This document shows, one piece after another, positions 17,328 through 25,894 of a stretch of DNA of 64,000 nucleotides. The stretch spans positions 1,736,001 through 1,800,000 of the forward strand of contig JAWKRG010000002.1 of NCBI GenBank assembly GCA_041389725.1, read 5' to 3'. The DNA comes from Polyangiaceae bacterium (lineage in GTDB: Bacteria > Myxococcota_A > Polyangia > Polyangiales > Polyangiaceae). Position numbers and translations under genes: made by a program. How positions within the stretch are numbered: the stretch's first letter is position 1; each line of letters begins with the position of its first letter. Under the pieces are notes generated by a model. That model did not search any database and had not been told where the DNA came from. It saw only the letters and a program-made list of their open reading frames with translations.

Positions 17328-17963
17328 TTACCGCCCGAGTGCTTGATTGATTCGCGCGGTCACTTCATCCATTGAGCCGACGCCGTCGACTCTCTTGAGC
17401 AACTTGCGCTGCTCGTAGAAGGGCAGCAGAGCTGCCGTCAGGGCGTCATACTCGTCGAGACGACGCCGTACCGTCTCCTCCTGGTCGTCCTTCCTATGCT
17501 CGAGGTCGGCTCCCGGGGGCGGGGGAGAGTACTTCAAGTGGTAGATTTGTCCAGTCTGTTTGTCGATGCGCCGCAGGGTGGCGCGCTCGAGCAAAAGCTC
17601 TTTGGAAACGTCTATTTGCAGCACCGAGGTCAGGGGCGTTCCGCGCTTGTCCAGCAGCGCCTCCAGCGCCTCTGCCTGGGGGGTGGTGCGAGGGAATCCG
17701 TCCAGGATGAAGCCGGCCCTGGCGTCGCCAACGTTCAGGCGCTCGTCCACGAGGCCGATGACGACCGAGTCGGGCACGAGCTTGCCAGCGTTCATGTAGC
17801 TCTCGGCTTCCTTGCCTAGAGCTGTGCCCGCAGCGCGGGCCTCACGCAGCATGTCGCCAGTCGAGATCTTGGGAATGCCTAGCGCCTCTGCCAGGACGCT
17901 GCCCTGAGTGCCCTTGCCACTGGCGGGGGGGCCCAGCAGCACGATGCGATTGCCTTCGCTCAT
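17328..17963 (-). CDS. adk: Adenylate kinase
   Basis: A 211-residue protein that interconverts ATP+AMP and 2 ADP. It shows the P-loop GPPASGKGTQ, the AMP-binding STGDMLR, the motif GFILDGFPRT and a long LID (QTGQIYHLKYSPPP) without the Cys ligands of zinc-binding forms. It overlaps the secY stop by 4 bp. Its stop lies only about 10 bp before the proposed infA start. Confidence 0.97.
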   Translation of the reverse strand: MSEGNRIVLLGPPASGKGTQGSVLAEALGIPKISTGDMLREARAAGTALGKEAESYMNAGKLVPDSVVIGLVDERLNVGDARAGFILDGFPRTTPQAEALEALLDKRGTPLTSVLQIDVSKELLLERATLRRIDKQTGQIYHLKYSPPPPGADLEHRKDDQEETVRRRLDEYDALTAALLPFYEQRKLLKRVDGVGSMDEVTARINQALGR

Positions 17964-19291
17964 GTCGCCCTCCTTCCGGACAGTCGCGTGACCTGCGGTC
18001 CGGTCAGTCCTTCGTAGCTGCGCGTGATGAGGTGGGCCTCGATCTGATTGACTGTCTCGAGCGCAACGCCCACGACGATCATCAGGCTGGTGCCACCGAA
18101 CTGGAACGGGACGCGGAGTGCCTGGCTGATCACGGCCGGCACGACGCAGATGGTAGCCACGTAGATGGAACCACCGACGGTGAGTCGAGTCAGCACCCGG
18201 TCTAGATACTCAGCCGTCTGGCGGCCGGGACGAATGCCGGGGATGTTTGCCTGCTGCTTCTTCAGGTTGTCCGCCACTTCCACGGGTTGAAAGGTCACAG
18301 CCGTGTAGAAGAAGCAGAAGAAGATGCAGAGCGCTCCGAACATCGTGTGGAAGACCCAGTCGCCACGATTGAGCGCAGCGGCGAAGCGGGTCATGCCCGG
18401 AATGTTGAAGTTCGCGAGGGTGGTCGGGAACATCAACAAGCTGGAGGCGAAGATCGGCGGAATCATGCTCGCCATGTTCACCTTCAGCGGCAAATGCGCG
18501 CTGCGACCGCCGTAAATGTGCCGCCCGACTTGCCGCCGAGCGTACTGAATCGGGACCTGGCGCTGCGCTTTCTCGAAGAAGACCACGACCGCCACGCTGA
18601 TCAGGATGATGGCCAGCAGAATGGCGATGGTGAGGGGCTCGATCTGTCCCGCGTTGGCAGACCAGTACTGGCCGATGCCCGAGGGAATGCCGCTGACGAT
18701 GCTGGCAAAGATGATGAGCGAGATGCCGTTGCCGATGCCGCGCTCCGTGGCCTGCTCACCGAGCCACATCAGCAGCGCCGTGCCGGTGGTGAGCGTCACC
18801 ATCGTCATCAGGCGGAAGGGCCAGCCAGCGTTCTGCACGACGTCGCCGAAGTTGCCCCCGCCCATGTCGGCGTCGTTCAGACCTTCCAGGTAGAGTGCGA
18901 CACCGAAGGATTGGAAGCCCGACAGCACGATGGTGCCGTAGCGGGTGTACTGCTCGAGCTTGCGTCGACCCGCCTCCCCTTCTTTCTTCATCTCCTCGAC
19001 CTGCTTACTCACCATGCCAAGGAGCTGCATGATGATGCTGGCGGAGATGTAGGGCATGATGCCCAGCGCAAAGATCGAGAGGTTCGCCAGCGCGCCGCCG
19101 GAGAACAAGTTGAACAGACCGAGCAGGCCACCCTGCTGGCTGACGACGTTCTTCATCACGTTCCGGTCCACGCCCGGCGTCGTGATGAACACCCCCACGC
19201 GGTACAGCGCGAGAATTCCCAACGAGAACAAGATGCGGCGCCGGAGTTCCGGTACCTTCGTGATGTTGGAAAAACCGCCTACGACCGCCAT
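17960..19291 (-). CDS. secY: Protein translocase subunit SecY
   Basis: A 443-residue, roughly ten-helix membrane protein forming the Sec channel. It shows FNLFSGGALANLSIFALG near the start, GIGNGISLIIFASIV, the cytoplasmic loop with PIQYARRQVG and QQANIPGIRPG. It is located between rplO and adk as in most spc operons, with a gap of about 80 bp after rplO. Confidence 0.97.
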   Translation of the reverse strand: MAVVGGFSNITKVPELRRRILFSLGILALYRVGVFITTPGVDRNVMKNVVSQQGGLLGLFNLFSGGALANLSIFALGIMPYISASIIMQLLGMVSKQVEEMKKEGEAGRRKLEQYTRYGTIVLSGFQSFGVALYLEGLNDADMGGGNFGDVVQNAGWPFRLMTMVTLTTGTALLMWLGEQATERGIGNGISLIIFASIVSGIPSGIGQYWSANAGQIEPLTIAILLAIILISVAVVVFFEKAQRQVPIQYARRQVGRHIYGGRSAHLPLKVNMASMIPPIFASSLLMFPTTLANFNIPGMTRFAAALNRGDWVFHTMFGALCIFFCFFYTAVTFQPVEVADNLKKQQANIPGIRPGRQTAEYLDRVLTRLTVGGSIYVATICVVPAVISQALRVPFQFGGTSLMIVVGVALETVNQIEAHLITRSYEGLTGPQVTRLSGRRAT

Positions 19292-19373
19292 TGCTCACCT
19301 GCCTTCGCGTTCGACTTCGTCCAGATGAGACATTCCGGGTCGCGACACAAGCCCACAGCCGATTCTCTTGGGC

Positions 19374-19853
19374 TCAATCTGCCTTCGCCGGCTCGACGGA
19401 GCTGGGGATCACGACGACTTTGCCGCCTGCTTTTTCGATCTTCGCCTGCGCGGACTTGCTGAAGCCGTGTGCGCTGACCGTGAGCTTCTTGGTCAACTCG
19501 CCCTCACCCAGGATCTTGATGCGGGCGTTCTTCTTCTGGACCAGCCGCGCGTCACGCAGCAGCTCTTCGGTGACTTCGGTGCCAGCGTCGAAGCGCTCCA
19601 GCGCGGACACGTTGACGCACGCCGTGGCGATCGGGAAGGGAACGCGGAAGCCGCGCTTGGGCAAGCGGCGCTGAATGGGAGTCTGACCACCCTGAAAGTG
19701 CAGCTTGTGAATGTTGCCGGGCTGGCGAGCCTTCTGACCCTTTTGACCGCGGCCCGCGGTCTTGCCCAGACGGCTACCTACGCCACGTCCGAGTCGCTTC
19801 TCCGACGTGCGGGACCCATCCGGTGGGGCTAGGCGCGAAAGAATGTCGCTCAT
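19374..19853 (-). CDS. rplO: 50S ribosomal protein L15
   Basis: A 159-residue protein starting at the ATG at 19851-19853 (MSDILSRLAPPDGSRTSEKR), which overlaps the rpmD stop as ATGA. It has the typical glycine/basic N-terminus (RLGRGVGSRLGKTAGRGQKG) and a C-terminal L15/L18e fold. It belongs to the large subunit. Confidence 0.96.
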   Translation of the reverse strand: MSDILSRLAPPDGSRTSEKRLGRGVGSRLGKTAGRGQKGQKARQPGNIHKLHFQGGQTPIQRRLPKRGFRVPFPIATACVNVSALERFDAGTEVTEELLRDARLVQKKNARIKILGEGELTKKLTVSAHGFSKSAQAKIEKAGGKVVVIPSSVEPAKAD

Positions 19854-20041
19854 GACTTCTGCTCCTGCACCTCGACGAGGTGCAACACCTTCTTGATCAT
19901 GCCGCGGAAGGACGGGGTGTTCGCCACTTCCACGGACGTCCCCACGCCGCGCAAGCCGAGACCTTTCAGCACTCGACGCTGGGGATGGGGGCGGTTGATC
20001 TCGCTCCGCACTTGGCGGACCGTCAGTTTCTGCGTGCTCAC
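19850..20041 (-). CDS. rpmD: 50S ribosomal protein L30
   Basis: A 63-residue protein starting at GTG 20039-20041, which overlaps the rpsE stop as GTGA. The sequence QKLTVRQVRSEINRP, QRRVLKGLGLRGVG and SFRGMIKKVLHLV matches L30. It is translationally coupled on both sides (rpsE and rplO). Confidence 0.95.
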   Translation of the reverse strand: MSTQKLTVRQVRSEINRPHPQRRVLKGLGLRGVGTSVEVANTPSFRGMIKKVLHLVEVQEQKS

Positions 20042-20628
20042 GACGTCGCTCCCGTCGATCCATCTCCAGACGACGCCACGATCGACTGCGCCACCGCGGC
20101 CTGCGAGCTCATACGCTGCACGGGATAGTGGGCGGTCACGGTGTCGACGTCCTTGTCGCGGGCGCCGGCAACGTCGCTCGGCGTGCGCAAGGACATCAGT
20201 GCCTGCATCGTGGCGTTGACCACGTTGTACTTGTTGGCGGACCCCAAGCACTTGCTCAGGATGTCCTGGATTCCCGCGGACTCGACGACGGCGCGAACGG
20301 GGCCGCCGGCGATGACGCCCGTACCCGGCGCGGCCGGTCGCAGCAGGACGCGGCCAGCCCCGAACTCACCCACCACCTCGTGGGGAATCGTGGCGCCGAT
20401 CATCGGCACCTTCACCAGGTTCTTGCGAGCCTGGTCGTTGCCCTTGCGAATCGCCTCGGGCACCTCGTTGGCCTTGCCCAGACCCACGCCCACGTGACCC
20501 GACTCGTCGCCCACGACCACCAGCGCTGCAAAGCTGAAGCGACGGCCGCCCTTGACCACCTTCGCCACGCGGTTGATGTGGATGACGCGCTCCTTGAGCT
20601 TCTCTTCGTCGTATTGCTCGAATGCCAT
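20038..20628 (-). CDS. rpsE: 30S ribosomal protein S5
   Basis: A 196-residue protein with start MAFEQYDEEKLKERVIHINR at 20626-20628; the open frame continues upstream into rplR without support. It shows VVKGGRRFSFAALVVVGD, GVGLGKANEVPEAIRKG and GTGVIAGGPVRAVVE. It is involved in decoding accuracy. It ends with an Ala/Ser/Gly tail. Confidence 0.96.
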   Translation of the reverse strand: MAFEQYDEEKLKERVIHINRVAKVVKGGRRFSFAALVVVGDESGHVGVGLGKANEVPEAIRKGNDQARKNLVKVPMIGATIPHEVVGEFGAGRVLLRPAAPGTGVIAGGPVRAVVESAGIQDILSKCLGSANKYNVVNATMQALMSLRTPSDVAGARDKDVDTVTAHYPVQRMSSQAAVAQSIVASSGDGSTGATS

Positions 20629-20641
20629 TGTTCTAGTCCGA

Positions 20642-21001
20642 TCAGAAGGAGAGGCCAGCCTCGCGGGCGGCGTCGGCCAGAGCTTTGACGCGGCCGTGGT
20701 AGAGATATCCATTTCGGTCGAACACGACCGCCTTGACTTGCTTCTCGAGGCACATCTTGGCCAACAGCGCGCCAACCTTCTTGGCCGCGTCGGTTTTCGA
20801 GTCCTCGCCCAACGTCGTCTTCAGGTCGGGTGACAGCGTCGACGCCGACGCGATGGTGCGGCCGACCACGTCGTCCACCACCTGGGCGTAGATGTGCTTC
20901 GCGCTCCGGAACACCGTGAGACGCGGGCGCTCGGATACCCCGGAGATCTTGTTGCGAATGCGGAACTTGCGCCGCTCGCGCCCTGTGAGTTTGCCGTGCA
21001 T
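20642..21001 (-). CDS. rplR: 50S ribosomal protein L18
   Basis: A 119-residue protein that binds 5S rRNA. It has RLTVFRSAKHIYAQVVDD, an Ala-rich middle and the conserved end VVFDRNGYLYHGRVKALADA. It is in the standard position between rplF and rpsE. Confidence 0.97.
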   Translation of the reverse strand: MHGKLTGRERRKFRIRNKISGVSERPRLTVFRSAKHIYAQVVDDVVGRTIASASTLSPDLKTTLGEDSKTDAAKKVGALLAKMCLEKQVKAVVFDRNGYLYHGRVKALADAAREAGLSF

Positions 21002-21024
21002 TTTCTCGTCCTGCCTGAAACTTG

Positions 21025-21603
21025 TTACTTCTTGCCGCCCTTGCCGGCCTTACCGGCCTTGCGACGGATCTGCTCACCACGGAAGCGAACGCCCTTGCCC
21101 GCGTAGGGCTCCGGGGGGCGGAAGGCGCGAATCGTCGCCGCCGCCTGGCCAAGAGCGGCCTTGTCAGCGCTGCTCAGAATCAGCAGCGTGCCCTTGCTGT
21201 CGCCGGGAATGGTCGCCGTTACCTGAGCGGGCAGCTCGAACTCCGCCGGGTGGGAGAAGCCGAGCTGCATCACCAGCTTCTTGCCCTTGAGCTCACAGCG
21301 ATAGCCAGTGCCGTGCAGCTCGAGCACCTTCTCGTAGCCGTCCGCGGCGCCCTTGACCATCGAGGCAATCAGCGCGCGGCTCAGTCCCTGCAGACGAGGA
21401 CCCTCCGCCTTGGCTGCCGATGCATCGATGACCAAGTTGTCGCCGTCGCGCTTGACGATGACCTGCTCCGGGATGACCTGGCTCAGCTTGCCCTTCGGGC
21501 CCTGCACGTCCACCTTGCCCGGCGCCACGTTGACGGTGACACCCTTCGGCACGGCGATCGGCCGCTTCCCGACTCGGGATTCCTTCGTGACTTGCGCTTC
21601 CAT
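21025..21603 (-). CDS. rplF: 50S ribosomal protein L6
   Basis: A 192-residue protein started at ATG 21601-21603 (MEAQVTKESRVGKRPIAVPK), which shares one base with the rpsH stop (TGATG). GTG and TTG codons immediately upstream are less likely. It shows ELHGTGYRCELKGKKLVMQL and the C-terminal PEPYAGKGVRFRGEQIRRK. It ends in a Gly/Lys tail. Confidence 0.96.
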   Translation of the reverse strand: MEAQVTKESRVGKRPIAVPKGVTVNVAPGKVDVQGPKGKLSQVIPEQVIVKRDGDNLVIDASAAKAEGPRLQGLSRALIASMVKGAADGYEKVLELHGTGYRCELKGKKLVMQLGFSHPAEFELPAQVTATIPGDSKGTLLILSSADKAALGQAAATIRAFRPPEPYAGKGVRFRGEQIRRKAGKAGKGGKK

Positions 21604-22004
21604 CACCAAACCTCGCAGAGCAGCTCGCCGCCCACCTTTTGGTGACGCGCGTCGCCGTCCGTCATCAGTCCCCTCGAAGTGCTCAGGATGGACACGCCCA
21701 ACCCGCTCAGCACTCGAGGAATCTCACTGTAGCGAACGTACACACGGCGCCCAGGCTTGCTCACACGGCGCATGCCGCGGAAGGCGGCCTTGCGCTCCTT
21801 GGTGTACTTCAAGACGATGGTCAGGGTCTCACGGGGCTGCGTACCGATCTTTTCGGTGCGCACGTCCGCGATGTAGCCCTCTCGCTTGAGCAACTCGGCA
21901 ATGCCGGCCTTCAGCTTGCTGTGGGGCACGTTGGTGAACTCGTGACGCGCAAGCGCGGCATTGCGGATACGCGTCAACAAATCGGAGACGGGGTCGGTCA
22001 GCAT
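21603..22004 (-). CDS. rpsH: 30S ribosomal protein S8
   Basis: A 133-residue protein with DPVSDLLTRIRNAALARHE, RVSKPGRRVYVRYSEIPRVL and the conserved C-terminal STSRGLMTDGDARH. It binds 16S rRNA; in E. coli S8 also represses the spc operon, which may or may not hold here. It is coupled to rplF. Confidence 0.97.
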   Translation of the reverse strand: MLTDPVSDLLTRIRNAALARHEFTNVPHSKLKAGIAELLKREGYIADVRTEKIGTQPRETLTIVLKYTKERKAAFRGMRRVSKPGRRVYVRYSEIPRVLSGLGVSILSTSRGLMTDGDARHQKVGGELLCEVW

Positions 22005-22008
22005 GATC

Positions 22009-22194
22009 TCACCAGCTCGCCTTGGTCACACCGGGCAGTTCCCCTTTGAGCGCCAACAGGCGCAGGCAGACCCGGCAAAGTTTGAAATCCCGGTAGTAGG
22101 CGCGAGAGCGCCCGCATACCTGGCAGCGGTTGTGGTGCCGAGTGGAAAACTTCGGCACTCGGTTGAGCTTCACCCACTGAGATGCGCGTGCCAT
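22009..22194 (-). CDS. rpsN: 30S ribosomal protein S14, zinc (type Z) form
   Basis: A 61-residue protein of the short S14 class. The zinc site C24-x2-C27 and C40-x2-C43 is complete (RCQVCGRSRAYYRDFKLCRVC). It ends PGVTKASW. It is located between rplE and rpsH as usual. Confidence 0.97.
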   Translation of the reverse strand: MARASQWVKLNRVPKFSTRHHNRCQVCGRSRAYYRDFKLCRVCLRLLALKGELPGVTKASW

Positions 22195-22213
22195 TACTTC
22201 GATTCCTCTTCGT

Positions 22214-22777
22214 TCAGTTGCGGAACGGCATGCCCAACAGCTTGAGGAGCTCTCGGGCTTCCTCGTCGCGGGTGGCCGTGGAGTTGATGGTGACGTTCAT
22301 GCCCTTGATCTTGTCGACGCGGTCGAAGTTGATCTCGGGGAACACGATCTGCTCACGCAGACCCAGGGTGTAGTTGCCGGCGCCGTCGAAGGCCCGCGGG
22401 CTGACGCCGCGGAAGTCACGCACGCGGGGCAGACTCAGGGTGATCAGCCGATCCAGGAACTCCCACATGCGCTCCTTGCGCAGGGTGACCATGGCGCCAA
22501 TGGGCATGCCTTCGCGCAGCTTGAAGTTCGCGATCGACTTCTTGGCGCGAGTGACCACCGGCTTTTGCCCGGTGATGGCCGCCATCTCGGCAACCGCCGA
22601 GTCGACCAGCTTGGGATTCCCGACTGCCTCGCCAAGTCCCATGTTGACGACCACCTTGGTGATCCTCGGCACTTGCATGGGGTTCTTGTAGCCAAAGCGC
22701 TTCATCAGCGCCGGCACGGCGTCCTTCTTGTACTTCTCCCGCATTCGCGGCACGACGTTCTCACTCATGACGCTCAC
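22214..22777 (-). CDS. rplE: 50S ribosomal protein L5
   Basis: A 187-residue protein with VPRITKVVVNMGLGEAVGN, GQKPVVTRAKKSIANFKLR and LREQIVFPEINFDRV. It contacts 5S rRNA and the subunit bridge. Its start overlaps the rplX stop by 4 bp. Confidence 0.97.
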   Translation of the reverse strand: MSVMSENVVPRMREKYKKDAVPALMKRFGYKNPMQVPRITKVVVNMGLGEAVGNPKLVDSAVAEMAAITGQKPVVTRAKKSIANFKLREGMPIGAMVTLRKERMWEFLDRLITLSLPRVRDFRGVSPRAFDGAGNYTLGLREQIVFPEINFDRVDKIKGMNVTINSTATRDEEARELLKLLGMPFRN

Positions 22778-23091
22778 TCCACGGAAGCGGTGATGGTGGC
22801 GCCGCTCTTGGCAACGCGAACCTTCTCACCGTCCTTGTCCTGATAACGTACGCGCGTGGGCTTGCCGCCCTCGGGGTCCGCCGGCATGACGTTGCTGAGG
22901 TGAATGGGGGCTTCCACTTCGAGGATTCCGCCCGGCCCGGCCTGAGTGGCGCGCATGTGCCGCTTCACGCGGTTGATGCCCTCCACCACGACGCGGTCCT
23001 TGTCCTTGAGCACGCGAAGCACCTTGCCGCGCTTGCCCTTGTCGTTGCCACTGATGACGACGACCTCGTCTCCAACTCTCACGCGTTGCAT
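22774..23091 (-). CDS. rplX: 50S ribosomal protein L24
   Basis: A 105-residue protein started at ATG 23089-23091 (MQRVRVGDEVVVISGNDKGK). The KOW motif and the VVEGINRVKRHMR segment are typical. The open frame continues upstream through rplN only as noncoding shadow. It acts as an early assembly initiator of the large subunit. Confidence 0.97.
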   Translation of the reverse strand: MQRVRVGDEVVVISGNDKGKRGKVLRVLKDKDRVVVEGINRVKRHMRATQAGPGGILEVEAPIHLSNVMPADPEGGKPTRVRYQDKDGEKVRVAKSGATITASVE

Positions 23092-23108
23092 GACTGACTC
23101 CCGTTCCC

Positions 23109-23477
23109 TCAGAGCACTTCCGGTGCGAGGGAGATGATCTTCATGAACTTCTTGCCGCGCAGCTCGCGGGCAACTGGCCCAAAGATGCGCGTTCCCACCG
23201 GCTCCATCTGGGCGTTGATGAGCACGGCGCTGTTGTCGTCGAACTTGATGTAGCTGCCGTCCTGGCGGCGGTATTCGCGCTTGGTGCGAACGATCACTGC
23301 TTTGGCGGTATCGCCCTTCTTCACCTTGCTGCCAGGCAGGGCTTCCTTGATGCTGACGACGATGATGTCGCCCAGCGCCGCATAGCGTCGGCGCGACCCG
23401 CCGAGCACCTTGATGCACTGCACCAGCTTGGCTCCAGAGTTGTCGGCTACGTCCAGAAAGGATTCGGTCTGAATCAT
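23109..23477 (-). CDS. rplN: 50S ribosomal protein L14
   Basis: A 122-residue protein of normal length with MIQTESFLDVADNSGAKLVQ, DIIVVSIKEALP and the conserved end FMKIISLAPEVL. It lies near the factor-binding centre. It is 17 bp upstream of rplX. Confidence 0.97.
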   Translation of the reverse strand: MIQTESFLDVADNSGAKLVQCIKVLGGSRRRYAALGDIIVVSIKEALPGSKVKKGDTAKAVIVRTKREYRRQDGSYIKFDDNSAVLINAQMEPVGTRIFGPVARELRGKKFMKIISLAPEVL

Positions 23478-23486
23478 GACGACACC

Positions 23487-23774
23487 TCAGGAAAGCTCTT
23501 GCGCCGGGCGCTCGATCAGCTTGGTGACCTGCCAACGCTTGTGCTTGGAGACCGGCCGATGCTCCACGATTTCCACGCGGTCACCGGTGCGGTACTCGTT
23601 CTTCTCGTCGTGCGCCTGGTAGCGCTGACGAACGCGAACGTACTTCTTGTACATGGGGTCCATCTTGTAGCGGACCACCTCGACCACGACGGTCTTGTCC
23701 ATCTTGTCGCTCTTCACGCGACCCACCAGGCGACGCCTCGCGGGCGCGCTGGACTTCTGCGCTTCGGTGCTCAT
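23487..23774 (-). CDS. rpsQ: 30S ribosomal protein S17
   Basis: A 95-residue protein with a short Ala/Arg N-terminal extension, then VGRVKSDKMDKTVVVEV and GDRVEIVEHRPVSKHKRW. It binds 16S rRNA early in assembly. Its start overlaps the rpmC stop by 4 bp. Confidence 0.97.
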   Translation of the reverse strand: MSTEAQKSSAPARRRLVGRVKSDKMDKTVVVEVVRYKMDPMYKKYVRVRQRYQAHDEKNEYRTGDRVEIVEHRPVSKHKRWQVTKLIERPAQELS

Positions 23775-23974
23775 CCCTGCGACTCCTTCACGCTGCGCTC
23801 GTGCAGAACCTGCGCGATGCGAGCCAAATCCCTGCGCGTCTTCCGGAGCAGACTCGTGTCCGAGAGCTGCCCGGTGTAGTTCTTCATGCGGTACGAGAAG
23901 AGATCCTTGTTCAGAGCCTTTTCGAGCTCCGTCAGGTCTTCCGTCGTGCGCTCCCTGAGCTCACTGCCCTTCAT
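23771..23974 (-). CDS. rpmC: 50S ribosomal protein L29
   Basis: A 67-residue helical protein started at ATG 23972-23974 (MKGSELRERTTEDLTELEKA), which shares a base with the rplP stop (TGATG). The segment LSDTSLLRKTRRDLARI is the L29 hallmark. It lies near the exit tunnel. Confidence 0.95.
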   Translation of the reverse strand: MKGSELRERTTEDLTELEKALNKDLFSYRMKNYTGQLSDTSLLRKTRRDLARIAQVLHERSVKESQG

Positions 23975-24387
23975 CACAGATCTCCCCGCGCCAAGAAGCG
24001 CGTTTGCAGAGGCAGCTTGGCGGACGCGAGCTTGAAGGCCGCGCGCGCCAGGCTCTCGTCGACCCCGGAGATCTCGAAGAGAACGCGACCGGGCTTGACC
24101 ACCGCCACCCAGTACTCCACGGCGCCCTTGCCGCTACCCATGCGGACTTCGAGGGGCTTCTTGGAAACCGGCTTGTCGGGAAAGACACGAATGAACAAGG
24201 CACCCGCGCGCTTCACGTGGCGCTGAATCGCCATACGTGCGGCCTCGATCTGGCGCCCGGTGAGGCGCCCGCGATCCACGGCCTGCAGTGCGAAGTCACC
24301 GAAGGACACGTCGCTGCCCCGCCAGGCAACGCCGCGGTTCTTGCCCTTTTGGGCTTTGCGGAACTTGGTTCGTTTGGGTTGAAGCAT
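23974..24387 (-). CDS. rplP: 50S ribosomal protein L16
   Basis: A 137-residue protein with MLQPKRTKFRKAQKG, VSFGDFALQAVDRGRLTGRQ and the conserved VRMGSGKGAVEYWVAVVKPG. It contacts the A-site tRNA. It is coupled to rpmC. Confidence 0.97.
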   Translation of the reverse strand: MLQPKRTKFRKAQKGKNRGVAWRGSDVSFGDFALQAVDRGRLTGRQIEAARMAIQRHVKRAGALFIRVFPDKPVSKKPLEVRMGSGKGAVEYWVAVVKPGRVLFEISGVDESLARAAFKLASAKLPLQTRFLARGDL

Positions 24388-24408
24388 GGCTCGCCTCTAC
24401 GCTCCGGC

Positions 24409-25101
24409 TCACTCCGGAATACGACGAGCCTTGCGCTGCAAGACCTCGCCCTTGAAGATCCAGACCTTGACGCCGATGACGCCGTAGGTCGTGCGTGCTT
24501 CCGCCAGACCGAAGTCCACGTCAGCGCGCAGCGTGTGAAGAGGCACGCGCCCCTCACGGTAGGTTTCGACGCGGCCCATTTCCGAACCGCCCAGGCGACC
24601 GGCGCAACGAATGCGGACGCCCTTGGCGCCGAACTTCATGGCCGTCGTCAGAGCCTTCTTCATGGCGCGGCGGAAAGCGATGCGGCGCTCCAACTGCGTG
24701 GCCACGTTCTCCGCAACCAGCTGCGCGTTGGTCTCCGCCTTCCGGACTTCCTGCACGTCGATGAAGACTTCGTTGTCAGTGAAGGACTGCACACCGGGGA
24801 ACTTCGTCTCGCCCTTCTGCGCCGAGTCCAGGTTGCCGCTCTTGAGGATCTCGATGCCCTTGCCACCCTTGCCGATCACCATGCCGGGGCGCGCGGTGTA
24901 GACGATGACCTTCGCCTTGTTGGCGGCGCGCTCGATCTCCACGCTCGCGACGTTCGCGTTGTAGAGGTAGTCCTTCACCGCACGCTTGATGCGAATGTCC
25001 TCGTGCAGCCACTTGGTGTAGTGGCCGTCTTCGTACCACTTGCTCGTCCACGTCTTGATGACGCCGAGCCGGAAGCCATAGGGGTGAGTCTTTTGTCCCA
25101 T
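24409..25101 (-). CDS. rpsC: 30S ribosomal protein S3
   Basis: A 230-residue protein with an N-terminal MGQKTHPYGFRLGVIKTW, a KH domain (VIVYTARPGMVIGKGGKGIE) and C-terminal GVRIRCAGRLGGSEMGRVE and GVKVWIFKGEV. It helps the mRNA entry helicase. It is 9 bp after rplV. Confidence 0.97.
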   Translation of the reverse strand: MGQKTHPYGFRLGVIKTWTSKWYEDGHYTKWLHEDIRIKRAVKDYLYNANVASVEIERAANKAKVIVYTARPGMVIGKGGKGIEILKSGNLDSAQKGETKFPGVQSFTDNEVFIDVQEVRKAETNAQLVAENVATQLERRIAFRRAMKKALTTAMKFGAKGVRIRCAGRLGGSEMGRVETYREGRVPLHTLRADVDFGLAEARTTYGVIGVKVWIFKGEVLQRKARRIPE

Positions 25102-25110
25102 CGTTAATCC

Positions 25111-25458
25111 TCAGCGCTCATCGAGCTCGATGATGATGTGGCTCATGCCTTTGGTAATGCGCGTTGCACGGCCCATGGCGCGCGGGCGCCAACGGCGCAT
25201 GTGCGCGTCGGGTGCTTTGTCTACGGTCGCCTTGCTGACGTAGAGGCCGTCCACGTCGATGTTCGGCTGGATGACCTTGGCGTTGGCGACTGCGCTTGCG
25301 ATCAGCTTCTTCACGACGGGCGCACCTGCCTTCGGAACGAAGTCCAAGAGCTGCAGTGCTTCCGCCGCGTCGCGGCCGCGTACGAGGTTGATGACCATGC
25401 GCGCCTTGCGCGGGCTGATTCGCTGGTAGTTGGCTTTTGCTCGGCTGATCATTGCCAC
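25111..25458 (-). CDS. rplV: 50S ribosomal protein L22
   Basis: A 115-residue protein with SPRKARMVINLVRGRDAAEA, the extended loop with DGLYVSKATVDKAP, and RWRPRAMGRATRITKGMSHI. It lines the exit tunnel. Here it is the first gene of its transcript: in most bacteria rpsS lies directly upstream, but here rpsS is 5.3 kb away behind a terminator. Confidence 0.97.
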   Translation of the reverse strand: MAMISRAKANYQRISPRKARMVINLVRGRDAAEALQLLDFVPKAGAPVVKKLIASAVANAKVIQPNIDVDGLYVSKATVDKAPDAHMRRWRPRAMGRATRITKGMSHIIIELDER

Positions 25459-25614
25459 ACGTTCCTGTCCCGGTCGGTACCGGTTGACGCCCCTGCGCTG
25501 GTGGCTCCCAGCGTGGTTGGCTGCCCATGTCGGTCACCCTGGTGGCGACTCGGCACTTCAGCGCTTTGCGGGGGGCTCAAAGGCCACACGGGGGGCGCCG
25601 AAAAAGGGGACGCC

Positions 25615-25643
25615 TAACTAGCAGAGCACCCGCGCCTGCGCAA
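25615..25643 (-). promoter_or_regulatory. Candidate sigma-70 promoter for rplV-rplQ
   Basis: On the minus strand TTGCGC (25638-25643) and TAGTTA (25615-25620) are separated by 17 bp and followed by a GC-rich stretch. They lie about 160 bp upstream of rplV, in the 436-bp divergent spacer 25459-25894 in which I see no gene. A promoter is needed here because the rpsS side ends in a terminator. The -10 fits poorly at its last base, so this is tentative. Confidence 0.4.
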
Positions 25644-25894
25644 GCTTCATCGCGCGAGTGAGAGTGAGCGAATTTCCTCGGGAAATGACTGCTCAGACGT
25701 TCCCCGCCAAGATGCCGGGATTTGTGGCACGGGTGCGCGCATGTGGCAGCAGGTGGGGGATTTTTTGTCCAGCTAGGGTAGTCTGTTCGAATCGCCTACG
25801 TACACCTTCGTCAGACGAGGGTTCTCTGCTGAGTTCTGGGGGAGGTGTCCCCAGAGCAGGAGGGTGCCGCAGGTTCCTAAGGAGGCTTTTTCCC

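Noticed and set aside
18287..19462. 391-codon open frame opposite secY
   Set aside because: SecY is certain; the antisense translation is charged and repetitive without a family.
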